Assembly: GCA_025353085.1 (NCBI GenBank)
Contig: JANXRI010000095.1
Location: 1-6,774 of the forward strand
DNA from: Betaproteobacteria bacterium
GTDB lineage: Bacteria; Pseudomonadota; Gammaproteobacteria; Burkholderiales; SG8-41
Reading direction: 5' to 3'
DNA: 6,774 nucleotides
Positions 1-5,550 of the stretch are shown piece after piece. Under the pieces are notes generated by a model. That model was given only the letters and a program-made list of their open reading frames with translations, was not told the DNA's origin and did no database searches. A program made the position numbers and the translations under genes. Within the stretch, counting starts at the first letter, position 1, and the number at the start of each line of letters is the position of its first letter.

Positions 1-1752
1 CGCATAAAGTGCTAACGAATTGATGAGGCCGATGTTCGGGCCTTCCGGCGTTTCGATCGGGCACACGCGACCGTAATGCGTCGGATGCACGTCGCGCACT
101 TCGAAGCCCGCGCGCTCACGCGTCAAGCCGCCAGGTCCCAGCGCCGAAACACGACGTTTGTGGGTGATCTCGGACAACGGGTTGGTCTGGTCCATAAACT
201 GCGACAGCTGCGAAGAGCCAAAGAACTCCCGGATCGCCGCCGATACCGGCTTGGCATTGATCAGGTCATGCGGCATCAGGTTTTCCGATTCCGCCTGGCT
301 CAAGCGCTCGCGCACCGCGCGCTCGACGCGCACGAGACCCGCGCGGAATTGGTTCTCCGCGAGTTCACCGACCGACCGCACACGACGATTGCCGAGGTGA
401 TCAATGTCGTCGATCTCGCCGCGACCGTTGCGCAGTTCAACGAGAATCTTGATAACCGCCACGATGTCCTCTTTCGACAACGTACCGGCGCCCGTCAGTT
501 CCGAGCGGCCGACGCGGCGGTTGAATTTCATGCGGCCGACGGCTGACAGATCATAACGATCCTCCGAGAAGAAAAGGCCGTTGAAGAGTGTCTTCACGGC
601 ATCTTCGGTGGGCGGCTCGCCAGGACGCATCATGCGATAAATCGCGACCATCGCCGCCATCTGGTCAACGGTCTCGTCGACGCGCAGCGTTTGCGAAATA
701 TACGACCCTTGATCGAGATCGTTGGTGTAAATTGTGTGAATCTTCTCGACGCCCGCGTCGGTCAGCTTTTTCAGCAGATCTTCCGTGATCTCGTCGTTCG
801 CATTCGCCACAACTTCGCCGCTTTCCTTGTCGATTACGTTCTGCGCGATTACTCGTCCCAGCAGAAACTCCTGCGGCACGCTGATCTTGTCGAGCTTGGC
901 GTCCTGCATTTCACGCACGTGCTTGACGGTGATGCGCTTGTCTTTCGCCACGATTGTCTTGCCGGACTTGGTGGCGAAGTCAAAGCGCGCAATCTCACCG
1001 CGCAGCCGTTCGGGCACCAGTTCGAACTCGATCCGGTCCTTGTGCAGGCGAAACGCATCAAATGCGAAGAATTCAGCGAGAATCTGCTCGGGCGTGTACG
1101 AAAGCGCCTTCAATAGTATGGTTACCGGCATCTTGCGGCGGCGGTCGACGCGGAAGTACAGATAGTCTTTCGGGTCGTATTCGAAATCGAGCCATGAGCC
1201 GCGGTACGGAATAATGCGAGCCGAAAACAGCAGCTTGCCGGACGAATGCGTCTTGCCGCGATCATGCTCGAAGAACACGCCCGGCGAACGGTGCAGCTGC
1301 GACACGATCACGCGCTCCGTGCCGTTAATGACGAATGAGCCGGTCGTCGTCATGAGCGGAATTTCGCCCATGTAAACTTCCTGTTCCTTGACTTCCTTGA
1401 CGGTCGGCTTGGACGCTTCCTTGTCCATGATCGTCAGGCGCACTTTCGCGCGCAAAGGCGCTGCGAACGTGAGGCCACGCTGCTGGCATTCCTTGACGTC
1501 AAATGGCGGTTGGCCGAGCACGAAGCTCACGAACTCGAGCCGCGCATTCTTCGAATGACTTTCAATGGGGAAAATGCTGTGAAAGGCCGCCTGCAGGCCT
1601 TCACTCTTGCGCGAATCGGGCGCCACAAATTCCTGCAGAAACGCCGCATAGGAGTCGAGTTGCGTCGCCAGCAAATACGGCACGGGCAACACACTTGCCC
1701 GTTTGGCGAAACTTTTACGGATACGCTTTTTTTCAGTGAACGAGTAGCTCAT
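1..1752 (-). CDS. rpoB: RNA polymerase beta subunit RpoB (N-terminal 584 residues, cut by window edge)
   Basis: This gene encodes the beta subunit of DNA-dependent RNA polymerase, which forms one side of the active-site cleft and binds rifampicin. The frame is open for all 584 codons from the ATG at 1752 to the left edge; roughly the last 55-60% of the protein, with the catalytic C-terminal part, lies outside. The start MSYSFTEKKRIRKSF is typical, and GAGGAG lies five bases upstream. Recognisable blocks are VKEQEVYMGEIPLMT, INGTERVIVSQLHRSPGVFF, GKTHSSGK, RGSWLDFEYDPKD, DRRRKMPVT, DDIDHLGNRRVR and, near residues 511-538, rifampicin cluster I (FGSSQLSQFMDQ through HKRRVSAL). The block GRVCPIETPEGPNIGLINS follows. 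Numbering runs five ahead of E. coli. Residues matching E. coli Gln513, Asp516, His526 and Ser531 are the sensitive-type residues (Asp at 190-192, His at 160-162, Ser at 145-147). The gene follows rplL after 138 nt; rpoC would be expected beyond the left edge. Confidence 0.98.
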   Translation of the reverse strand, partial: MSYSFTEKKRIRKSFAKRASVLPVPYLLATQLDSYAAFLQEFVAPDSRKSEGLQAAFHSIFPIESHSKNARLEFVSFVLGQPPFDVKECQQRGLTFAAPLRAKVRLTIMDKEASKPTVKEVKEQEVYMGEIPLMTTTGSFVINGTERVIVSQLHRSPGVFFEHDRGKTHSSGKLLFSARIIPYRGSWLDFEYDPKDYLYFRVDRRRKMPVTILLKALSYTPEQILAEFFAFDAFRLHKDRIEFELVPERLRGEIARFDFATKSGKTIVAKDKRITVKHVREMQDAKLDKISVPQEFLLGRVIAQNVIDKESGEVVANANDEITEDLLKKLTDAGVEKIHTIYTNDLDQGSYISQTLRVDETVDQMAAMVAIYRMMRPGEPPTEDAVKTLFNGLFFSEDRYDLSAVGRMKFNRRVGRSELTGAGTLSKEDIVAVIKILVELRNGRGEIDDIDHLGNRRVRSVGELAENQFRAGLVRVERAVRERLSQAESENLMPHDLINAKPVSAAIREFFGSSQLSQFMDQTNPLSEITHKRRVSALGPGGLTRERAGFEVRDVHPTHYGRVCPIETPEGPNIGLINSLALYA

Positions 1753-1765
1753 TGAGGCTCCTCAA
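1752..1765 (-). promoter_or_regulatory. rpoB ribosome binding site inside a 14-nt palindrome
   Basis: Read on the minus strand this is TTGAGGAGCCTCAA, a perfect inverted repeat of six bases around a two-base centre. It contains the rpoB Shine-Dalgarno sequence GAGGAG (1763-1758), and its last A is the first base of the ATG. As RNA it could form a five-pair stem with a four-base loop and hide part of the ribosome binding site. The ribosome binding site itself is clear; regulation by folding is inference. Confidence 0.7.
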
Positions 1766-1784
1766 GGGTGAAAGACTTGTCCAG

Positions 1785-1817
1785 GACCCAGCGCACCGCG
1801 AGGCGATGCGCTCGGTC
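1785..1817 (-). promoter_or_regulatory. Strong hairpin in the rpoB 5' leader
   Basis: On the minus strand, ten continuous pairs (1812-1803 with 1799-1790) enclose a CUC triloop. Nine are Watson-Crick pairs and one is U-G. After one G-G mismatch the stem extends by four more pairs (GACC at 1817-1814 with GGUC at 1788-1785). No U-run follows, so it does not look like an intrinsic terminator. It lies 32 bases upstream of the rpoB ATG, in the gap where other proteobacteria carry attenuation and RNase III processing signals. The structure is plain in the sequence; its role is inferred. Confidence 0.5.
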
Positions 1818-1849
1818 GTGGCCGGTCCACCACAAACACAAATAGGGAA

Positions 1850-1873
1850 GAGCCGGCGGTTGCCCGCCAGCTC
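1850..1873 (-). terminator. Attenuator-like stem-loop between rplL and rpoB
   Basis: Minus-strand RNA forms a 10-bp stem, GAGCUGGCGG with CCGCCGGCUC, including one U-G wobble and closed by a GCAA (GNRA) tetraloop. It begins 17 bases after the rplL stop codon. The following bases (UUCCCUAUUUGUGUUUG) are only moderately U-rich, so it is not a full intrinsic terminator. Known biology of this locus in E. coli is partial termination between rplL and rpoB, which keeps polymerase-subunit synthesis below that of the stalk proteins. This hairpin has the right place and shape for that role; it could instead only stabilise the rplJL mRNA 3' end. Confidence 0.55.
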
Positions 1874-1890
1874 CATGACGTCTGCCAAAA

Positions 1891-2274
1891 TTATTTGATT
1901 TCAGCCGTTGCGCCGGCTTCGATCAACTGCTTGAGTATTGCGTCTGCATCCGCTTTCGATACACCTTCTTTGACCGCTTTAGGTGCGGCATCGACGAGAT
2001 CCTTGGCTTCTTTCAGGCCCAGGCCGGTCACCGCGCGCACCACCTTGATCACGCTTACTTTGCTGGCGCCGGAATTGGTCAGTTGCACCGTGAACTCCGT
2101 CTGCTCGGCGGCTGCCGCTGCCGCGCCGCCGCCGGCCGCAGGGGCCGCCGCCGCTACAGTTGCCACAGCTGCGGAAACGCCGAACTTCTCTTCCATGTCC
2201 TTGATGAGCCCCGACAGTTCAAGCACCGTCATGCCGGAAATTGCGTCAAGAATTTCTGCTTTTGCTAATGCCAT
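1891..2274 (-). CDS. rplL: 50S ribosomal protein L7/L12
   Basis: This is the multicopy acidic stalk protein of the large subunit, which recruits and stimulates translational GTPases such as EF-Tu and EF-G. The 127-residue product shows the usual three parts. An N-terminal dimerisation and L10-binding domain spans about residues 1-33. An Ala/Gly-rich flexible hinge with one proline spans about 35-57. A globular factor-binding domain spans about 59-127 and contains KVSVIKVVR, TGLGLKEAKDLVD and the EGVSKADAD helix region. The ATG at 2274 has AGGAG (2285-2281) six bases upstream. It lies 38 nt after rplJ, and the two are expected to be co-translated under control of the L10-L12 complex. The hairpin at 1850-1873 follows it closely. 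The length is normal and no damage is visible. Confidence 0.98.
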   Translation of the reverse strand: MALAKAEILDAISGMTVLELSGLIKDMEEKFGVSAAVATVAAAAPAAGGGAAAAAAEQTEFTVQLTNSGASKVSVIKVVRAVTGLGLKEAKDLVDAAPKAVKEGVSKADADAILKQLIEAGATAEIK

Positions 2275-2312
2275 TCCGTTCTCCTAAAGATTTATCTGTG
2301 TAAAGCGGGCTG

Positions 2313-2843
2313 CTAGGCAGCCTGCTTTTCTTTCTGGTCCCGCACGGCGGCGAGCGTGCGCACGAACCTGCCGGGCACTTCGTTTAGTGTCCGCACGAAC
2401 GTTGCGAGCGGCGCCAGCATGGTTCCCATCAGCTTTGCGATAAGTTCATCTCGGCTCGGCATGGAAGCCAGTTCAGCCACGTCTTTGGCAGACATAACCT
2501 GATTGGCTAACGCACCGGCTTTGATAACGAATTTATCGTTGCCTCTGGCAAACTCGTGCAATACCTTTGCGACCATCACCGGATCGCTCGAAATACCATA
2601 CGCAAGCGGACCGACCATCTTGTCGGACAGCCCGGCGAACGGCGTTTCGGCGACGGCGCGGCGCGCGAGAGTATTCTTGAGGACCCGCAGGTAAACGCCC
2701 GAACCACGCGCTTTTCTGCGCAGATCGGTCATTGCTGCGACCCCCAGACCGCGATACTCGGCGACTACAATGGCCTGTGCCTGCGCAACCTGCACGCCGA
2801 TTTCAGCCACCACCGCCTGCTTCTCTTCCAGATTAAGACCCAA
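2313..2843 (-). CDS. rplJ: 50S ribosomal protein L10, TTG start
   Basis: L10 anchors L7/L12 dimers to 23S rRNA at the stalk base and represses its own operon when bound to L12. The 176-residue product has the usual N-terminal RNA-binding domain: LNLEEKQAVVAEI, VVAEYRGL near residues 26-33, and YLRVLKNTLARRA near 51-63. Its C-terminal helix ends FVRTLNEVPGRFVRTLAAV (149-167), an 11-residue repeat of FVRTL in the L12-binding part. The start is TTG at 2843: GGAGGT (2854-2849) sits five bases upstream, an in-frame TAG lies just two codons upstream (2849-2847), and the resulting N-terminus (LNxEEKQAVVAE) fits betaproteobacterial L10. The stop is TAG. A seven-codon out-of-frame ORF overlaps the start. 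The gene follows a 382-nt structured leader. Confidence 0.96.
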   Translation of the reverse strand: MGLNLEEKQAVVAEIGVQVAQAQAIVVAEYRGLGVAAMTDLRRKARGSGVYLRVLKNTLARRAVAETPFAGLSDKMVGPLAYGISSDPVMVAKVLHEFARGNDKFVIKAGALANQVMSAKDVAELASMPSRDELIAKLMGTMLAPLATFVRTLNEVPGRFVRTLAAVRDQKEKQAA

Positions 2844-2848
2844 GGCCT

Positions 2849-2854
2849 ACCTCC
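2849..2854 (-). promoter_or_regulatory. rplJ ribosome binding site that fixes the TTG start
   Basis: GGAGGT on the minus strand is close to the full anti-Shine-Dalgarno complement and lies five bases before TTG (2843-2841). The in-frame TAG at 2849-2847 rules out any start further upstream. The nearby ATG at 2856-2854 is in another frame and is the start of a short ORF. Confidence 0.85.
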
Positions 2855-3053
2855 ATTCGTTAATGGCCACGGACTCGTGCAAACATCCGTAACCGACCCA
2901 CGGCGACCTTAAGTTCCAGGCATTAGCAACAAAACCTGATTCGTCGGGACCCGCCGTCTGCGTAGAGCGGAAGGTGTGAGGCGCTGGAGCGAGGAGGAGT
3001 CCCCATTTCCGGCGCTGCTACCTCGCCAATTAAGTCATCAGGTTCGGGATCGG

Positions 3054-3090
3054 CCAGGGTGCGCGGCGTTATATCGCCGCGTGCCCCTGG
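3054..3090 (-). promoter_or_regulatory. Long GC-rich hairpin in the rplJ leader
   Basis: On the minus strand CCAGGG (3090-3085) pairs with CCCUGG (3059-3054). After a small internal loop, CGCGGCG (3081-3075) pairs with CGCCGCG (3068-3062) around an AUAUAA loop. Thirteen Watson-Crick pairs make this the strongest simple stem in the gap. No U-tract follows, so it is not a terminator. It probably forms one arm of the L10 leader fold. Confidence 0.6.
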
Positions 3091-3225
3091 TTTCACGTCT
3101 CTCCTGCAACCCCTACGGTCTTTGACAACCTGCCGGCGGCGCAAACTACTTACTGCGACACCAGCAGCCCAAAGTTTTCACAACCAATTCTGAACTGCGA
3201 ATACTGTTTCTGCGCTCGCGTTTGA

Positions 3226-3921
3226 CTATGCCTGCGCTCCGCCCTGATCGATGCGGACACCCACGCCCATCGTGCTCGAGACGGATACCTTCTTCAGGTA
3301 AATACCTTTGATGCCGGCTGGGCGCGATTTGTTCACTGCATCAAGCAGCGCCTTCATATTTTCAACCAGTGCATCGACAGTAAACGAGGCGCGGCCGATC
3401 GTACATTGCACGATCCCCGTTTTGTCGGCGCGATACTGCACCTGCCCTGCTTTTGCGTTCTTCACGGCGCCGGCGACATCCTGGGTGACGGTGCCGACTT
3501 TCGGGTTCGGCATCAATCCACGCGGACCGAGAATCTGGCCGAGCTGGCCCACCACGCGCATCGTGTCAGGCGTGGCGATGACAACGTCGAAATCCATTTT
3601 GCCGCCTTTGATTTCAGCCGCCAGATCGTCAAGGCCGACGATATCGGCGCCCGCGTCTTTGGCCGCCTGCGCCTTGTCGCCTTGCGCGAATACCGCAACG
3701 CGCACTGTTTTGCCGGTGCCGGCAGGCAAGACGACCGAGCCACGGACGGTCTGGTCGGATTTCTTGGCATCAATGCCCAGGTTGATCGCGACATCGATCG
3801 ACTCGATGAATTTGGCGGTCGCATTTTCCTTGACAATCTTCATGGCGTCGGCGAGCGGATACACCTTGTCGCGATTGACCGTCGGCACGAGCGCCTTATA
3901 GCGTTTGGATAGGTGTGCCAT
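3226..3921 (-). CDS. rplA: 50S ribosomal protein L1
   Basis: L1 binds 23S rRNA at the mobile L1 stalk near the E site, helps move deacylated tRNA, and in known systems represses its own mRNA. The 231-residue product is close to the E. coli length (234). It shows MAHLSKRYKAL at the N-terminus, TVRGSVVLPAGTGKTVRVAVF (about residues 58-78), the GPRGLMPNPKVGTVT signature (132-146), and RASFTVDALVENM followed by PAGIKGIYLKKVSVSSTMG in the C-terminal half. The frame stays open upstream to 3969, but that extension overlaps rplK and is not L1-like. The ATG at 3921 has GGAGGG eight bases upstream (3935-3930), inside the end of rplK. Only one base separates it from the rplK stop, which suggests translational coupling. 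The stop is TAG. Confidence 0.98.
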   Translation of the reverse strand: MAHLSKRYKALVPTVNRDKVYPLADAMKIVKENATAKFIESIDVAINLGIDAKKSDQTVRGSVVLPAGTGKTVRVAVFAQGDKAQAAKDAGADIVGLDDLAAEIKGGKMDFDVVIATPDTMRVVGQLGQILGPRGLMPNPKVGTVTQDVAGAVKNAKAGQVQYRADKTGIVQCTIGRASFTVDALVENMKALLDAVNKSRPAGIKGIYLKKVSVSSTMGVGVRIDQGGAQA

Positions 3922-3922
3922 G

Positions 3923-4354
3923 TTATGCGCCCTCCACTTCAACACCCATGCTGCGTGCACTGCCTGCAATCGTGCGCATCGCGGCTTCGAGATCGCCCGC
4001 TGTCAGGTCGGGCATTTTAGTTTTGGCGATTTCTTCAACCTGGGCGCGCGTCAGTTTGCCCACCTTGTCGGTATGGGGCGTCTTGCTGCCCTTGTCGAGC
4101 TTCAGCGCTTTTTTGATCAACACCGACGCCGGCGGCGTTTTGATGATGAAGGTAAAACTTTTATCCTGGAACGCAGTAATCACCACCGGCAATGGCAGAC
4201 CGGCTTCGACTTTCTGCGTCTGCGCGTTGAAAGCCTTGCAGAATTCCATGATGTTGAGACCGCGCTGGCCCAAAGCCGGTCCGATCGGCGGACTCGGGTT
4301 GGCTTTGCCGGCGGGCACTTGCAGCTTGATGAAGCCGACGATTTTTTTCGCCAC
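3923..4354 (-). CDS. rplK: 50S ribosomal protein L11, GTG start
   Basis: L11 sits at the GTPase-associated centre of 23S rRNA, near the site of EF-G action and of thiostrepton binding. The 143-residue product has the flexible N-terminal domain MAKKIVGFIKLQVPAG with the proline-rich PSPPIGPALGQ segment (20-30), then GLNIMEFCKAFNA. The rRNA-binding C-terminal domain includes FTFIIKTPPASVLIKKA, VGKLTRAQVEEIAKTKMPDL and the final RTIAGSARSMGVEVEG. The start codon is GTG at 4354. MAKK is the family's standard N-terminus, and AAGGAG lies seven bases upstream. The gene follows a 93-nt gap after nusG and runs into rplA after one base, the usual L11 operon pair. Confidence 0.98.
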   Translation of the reverse strand: MAKKIVGFIKLQVPAGKANPSPPIGPALGQRGLNIMEFCKAFNAQTQKVEAGLPLPVVITAFQDKSFTFIIKTPPASVLIKKALKLDKGSKTPHTDKVGKLTRAQVEEIAKTKMPDLTAGDLEAAMRTIAGSARSMGVEVEGA

Positions 4355-4361
4355 GATGGTG

Positions 4362-4367
4362 CTCCTT
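4362..4367 (-). promoter_or_regulatory. rplK ribosome binding site that supports the GTG start
   Basis: AAGGAG on the minus strand stands seven bases before GTG (4354-4352). The spacing, and the family N-terminus that follows, decide for GTG. Confidence 0.85.
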
Positions 4368-4378
4368 TTGGTGGGTGA

Positions 4379-4413
4379 TAACGGGCCGCGGTTCGACGCT
4401 GCCCTCCCCGTTA
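4379..4413 (-). promoter_or_regulatory. Inverted repeat in the rplK leader, candidate L1 operator region
   Basis: On the minus strand UAACGGG (4413-4407) and CCCGUUA (4385-4379) are perfect 7-nt complements separated by 21 nt. They lie between nusG and rplK, just upstream of the rplK ribosome binding site. In E. coli L1 represses L11 operon translation by binding mRNA in this leader. I did not identify the specific L1-binding internal loop, so assignment as an L1 target rests on position. The surrounding gap (4355-4447) shows no gene and no canonical terminator. Confidence 0.4.
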
Positions 4414-4447
4414 AAAACGACTACGCTCGCTACAACGGCAACTGCTA

Positions 4448-4981
4448 TTACGCTTTCTCGACCTGCCCGAAATCCAGTTCTACCGGCGTCGAACGTCCGA
4501 AAATCGTGACCGACACCCGCAATTTGCTCTTGTCGTAATTCACGTCCTCGACGTTGCCATGAAAGTCGGTGAACGGGCCGTCCTTGACGCGCACTGACTC
4601 GCCAATCTCGAACAACACCTTAGGCCGCGGCTTTTCGACGCCTTCCTGGATCTGGTGCAGAATGGTCTGCACTTCCTTCTCGGAGATCGGCGTCGGCTTG
4701 GTCGACGTGCCGCCGACGAAACCGGTGACCTTGGCTGTGCTCTTCACGAGGTGCCATGTGTCATCCGTCATTTCCATCTCAACCAGCACGTAGCCGGGAA
4801 AAAACTTGCGCTCGGAAATATTTTTCTGACCGCTCTTCATCTCGACGACTTCTTCTACCGGCACCAGAATTTGACCAAACTGTTCCTGCATGCCGGCGCG
4901 CGCCACGCGGTCGAGCAAGGCGCGCTGCACGCTTTTCTCAAAGCCGGAGTACGCGTGGACTACATACCATTTCTTGCTCAT
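4448..4981 (-). CDS. nusG: Transcription termination/antitermination factor NusG
   Basis: NusG binds RNA polymerase through its N-terminal NGN domain and binds Rho or ribosomal protein S10 through its C-terminal KOW domain, coupling transcription to termination or translation. The 177-residue product starts SKKWYVVHAYSGFEKSVQ and has ILVPVEEVVEM, RKFFPGYVLVEMEM and KSTAKVTGFVGG in the NGN domain. The KOW part (about residues 124-177) has VRVKDGPFTDFHGNVEDV and SVTIFGRSTPVELDFGQVEKA. The frame is open upstream to 5116, but that extension lies inside secE and is not NusG-like. The ATG at 4981 gives the family N-terminus and overlaps the secE stop as ATGA. A modest CAGGGCG upstream may serve as ribosome binding site, and coupling to secE is likely. 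Confidence 0.98.
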   Translation of the reverse strand: MSKKWYVVHAYSGFEKSVQRALLDRVARAGMQEQFGQILVPVEEVVEMKSGQKNISERKFFPGYVLVEMEMTDDTWHLVKSTAKVTGFVGGTSTKPTPISEKEVQTILHQIQEGVEKPRPKVLFEIGESVRVKDGPFTDFHGNVEDVNYDKSKLRVSVTIFGRSTPVELDFGQVEKA

Positions 4982-5328
4982 GAATCGCCCTGACCCATCA
5001 GTATGCGCACTGCCCATAGCAACCCCGCGTCTATAAGCCACAAAAATAACGCCATCACAAACACAAACGCGAATACCACACCCGTCGTCTGCAAAGTCTC
5101 TTTGCGGGTCGGCCATACGACGCGCTTGGTCTCGTCGATCGATTCCTGCGCGAACGCAAAAAATTCCTTACCCGGCGCGCTGGTCCAAAACACCACCACT
5201 GCAGCCACCAGTCCGCCGATGACCGCTCCCACCCGCGCAATCATGGGACTTTGGTCCCAGTAGTAAAACGCAGCTATACCCGCCAGCAATAAAACCACCG
5301 CGACTGCTATTTTTATCTTGTCTGCCAT
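4978..5328 (-). CDS. secE: Preprotein translocase subunit SecE
   Basis: SecE clamps the SecY channel in the inner membrane and is needed for Sec-dependent protein export. The 116-residue product has three predicted membrane helices at about residues 5-24, 30-49 and 83-105, the three-helix form also seen in E. coli. The conserved cytoplasmic amphipathic segment before the last helix reads ETKRVVWPTRKETLQTT (66-82), the most diagnostic part of the family. The start is ATG at 5328 with a weak upstream ACGGGA. It overlaps nusG by four bases (ATGA), a standard secE-nusG pair. Upstream lie 97 nt without a gene, then tRNA-Trp. Function and family are firm; the exact helix limits are by eye. Confidence 0.97.
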   Translation of the reverse strand: MADKIKIAVAVVLLLAGIAAFYYWDQSPMIARVGAVIGGLVAAVVVFWTSAPGKEFFAFAQESIDETKRVVWPTRKETLQTTGVVFAFVFVMALFLWLIDAGLLWAVRILMGQGDS

Positions 5329-5425
5329 GTGTCCCGTTCAGCGTTTCAAGCTCAGATTCGAGAGTGAAATTCCCTGCCCCTGCCTTCACGCCAGATTCTT
5401 AACCATCCACGCTCAACAGCTTTGC
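5329..5425 (-). other. tRNA-Trp to secE spacer, no gene found
   Basis: These 97 nt between the tRNA 3' end and secE hold no credible ORF. The minus strand has a purine-rich stretch (GGCAGGGGCAGGG, 5382-5370) flanked by GTGAA and TTCAC, which could form a weak five-pair stem. I found no convincing promoter or terminator, so secE-nusG may be read through from tuf or may start from a promoter I cannot recognise. Confidence 0.4.
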
Positions 5426-5501
5426 TGGCAGGCCAGGAGGGAATCGAACCCCCAACCTTCGGTTTTGGAGACCGACGCTCTGCCAATTGAGCTACTGGCC
5501 T
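5426..5501 (-). tRNA. tRNA-Trp, anticodon CCA
   Basis: The 76-nt minus-strand sequence folds into a full cloverleaf. The acceptor stem pairs AGGCCAG with CTGGCCT, the D-arm is GCTC...GAGC, and the anticodon stem TCGGT/ACCGA carries loop CTCCAAA with anticodon CCA at 5468-5466. The T-arm is GGGGG-TTCGATT-CCCTC with one G-U pair. The 3' CCA is encoded (5428-5426) after the discriminator G at 5429. The gene decodes UGG codons as tryptophan. Its place between tuf and secE is common in Beta- and some Gammaproteobacteria and suggests processing from a transcript shared with tuf. Confidence 0.98.
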
Positions 5502-5532
5502 AATCCTTGTTTAAAGTGCAAATGGGCGAAGA

Positions 5533-5550
5533 GCCGAAGCACGCTTCAGC
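5533..5550 (-). promoter_or_regulatory. Small hairpin between tuf and tRNA-Trp
   Basis: On the minus strand GCUGAAG pairs with CUUCGGC around a CGUG loop, seven pairs including one U-G wobble; the wobble would be a C-A mismatch on the other strand. It lies 19 bases after the tuf stop codon. The following bases (UCUUCGCCC) lack a U-run, so it is at best a weak terminator. It may be a 3'-end stabiliser or a spacer structure before tRNA processing. Confidence 0.4.

Larger units (their letters stand above)
2844..3225 (-). promoter_or_regulatory. rplA-rplJ intergenic region: structured L10-type mRNA leader
   Basis: This 382-nt gap contains no credible gene. It occupies the place of the L10 leader, where the L10-L12 complex binds mRNA to repress rplJ and rplL in well-studied bacteria. 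The minus strand shows two folding elements. One is a long hairpin at 3090-3054 (listed separately). The other is a seven-pair helix between CGUAGGG (3117-3111) and CUCUACG (2967-2961) that would enclose the hairpin and close a multi-branched domain. Downstream the leader continues as CAGACGGCGG and GUCCCGACGAAUCAGG. I compared it with the L10 leader by position and general layout only, not by a covariance model. The region may also contain a promoter, as in E. coli, but I see no convincing -35/-10 pair. Confidence 0.6.

Noticed and set aside
76..1165. Several plus-strand open frames of 80-156 codons opposite rpoB
   Set aside because: They are antisense to a fully intact rpoB frame and have no recognisable family or ribosome binding site. 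They arise from its GC-rich codon pattern.
1..1752. Possible frameshift or pseudogene in rpoB
   Set aside because: I followed the frame codon by codon. It stays open and homologous throughout; only the window edge cuts it.
1895..2287. Plus-strand 130-codon ORF opposite rplL
   Set aside because: It mirrors the Ala-rich rplL sequence and has no features of its own.
2923..3144. Minus-strand 73-codon ORF in the rplA-rplJ gap
   Set aside because: It lies across the structured leader, has no family resemblance and is rich in arginine from GC-rich hairpin arms.
3120..3225. Sigma-70 promoter upstream of rplJ
   Set aside because: TTGTCA and TTGGGC are present but no acceptable -10 box stands 16-18 bases downstream, so I do not call it.
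3308..3912. Plus-strand ORFs of 168-197 codons opposite rplA
   Set aside because: They are antisense shadows of a complete rplA frame.
3922..3969. N-terminal extension of L1 by 16 residues
   Set aside because: It overlaps the end of rplK. The ATG at 3921 has a well-spaced GGAGGG and the family N-terminus.
4982..5116. N-terminal extension of NusG to an upstream start
   Set aside because: The extra residues lie within secE in another frame and do not resemble NusG. The start at 4981 gives the standard N-terminus.
5318..5503. Plus-strand ORF ending RRESNPQPSVLETDALPIELLA
   Set aside because: Its C-terminal part is the antisense translation of tRNA-Trp, a well-known source of false hypothetical proteins.
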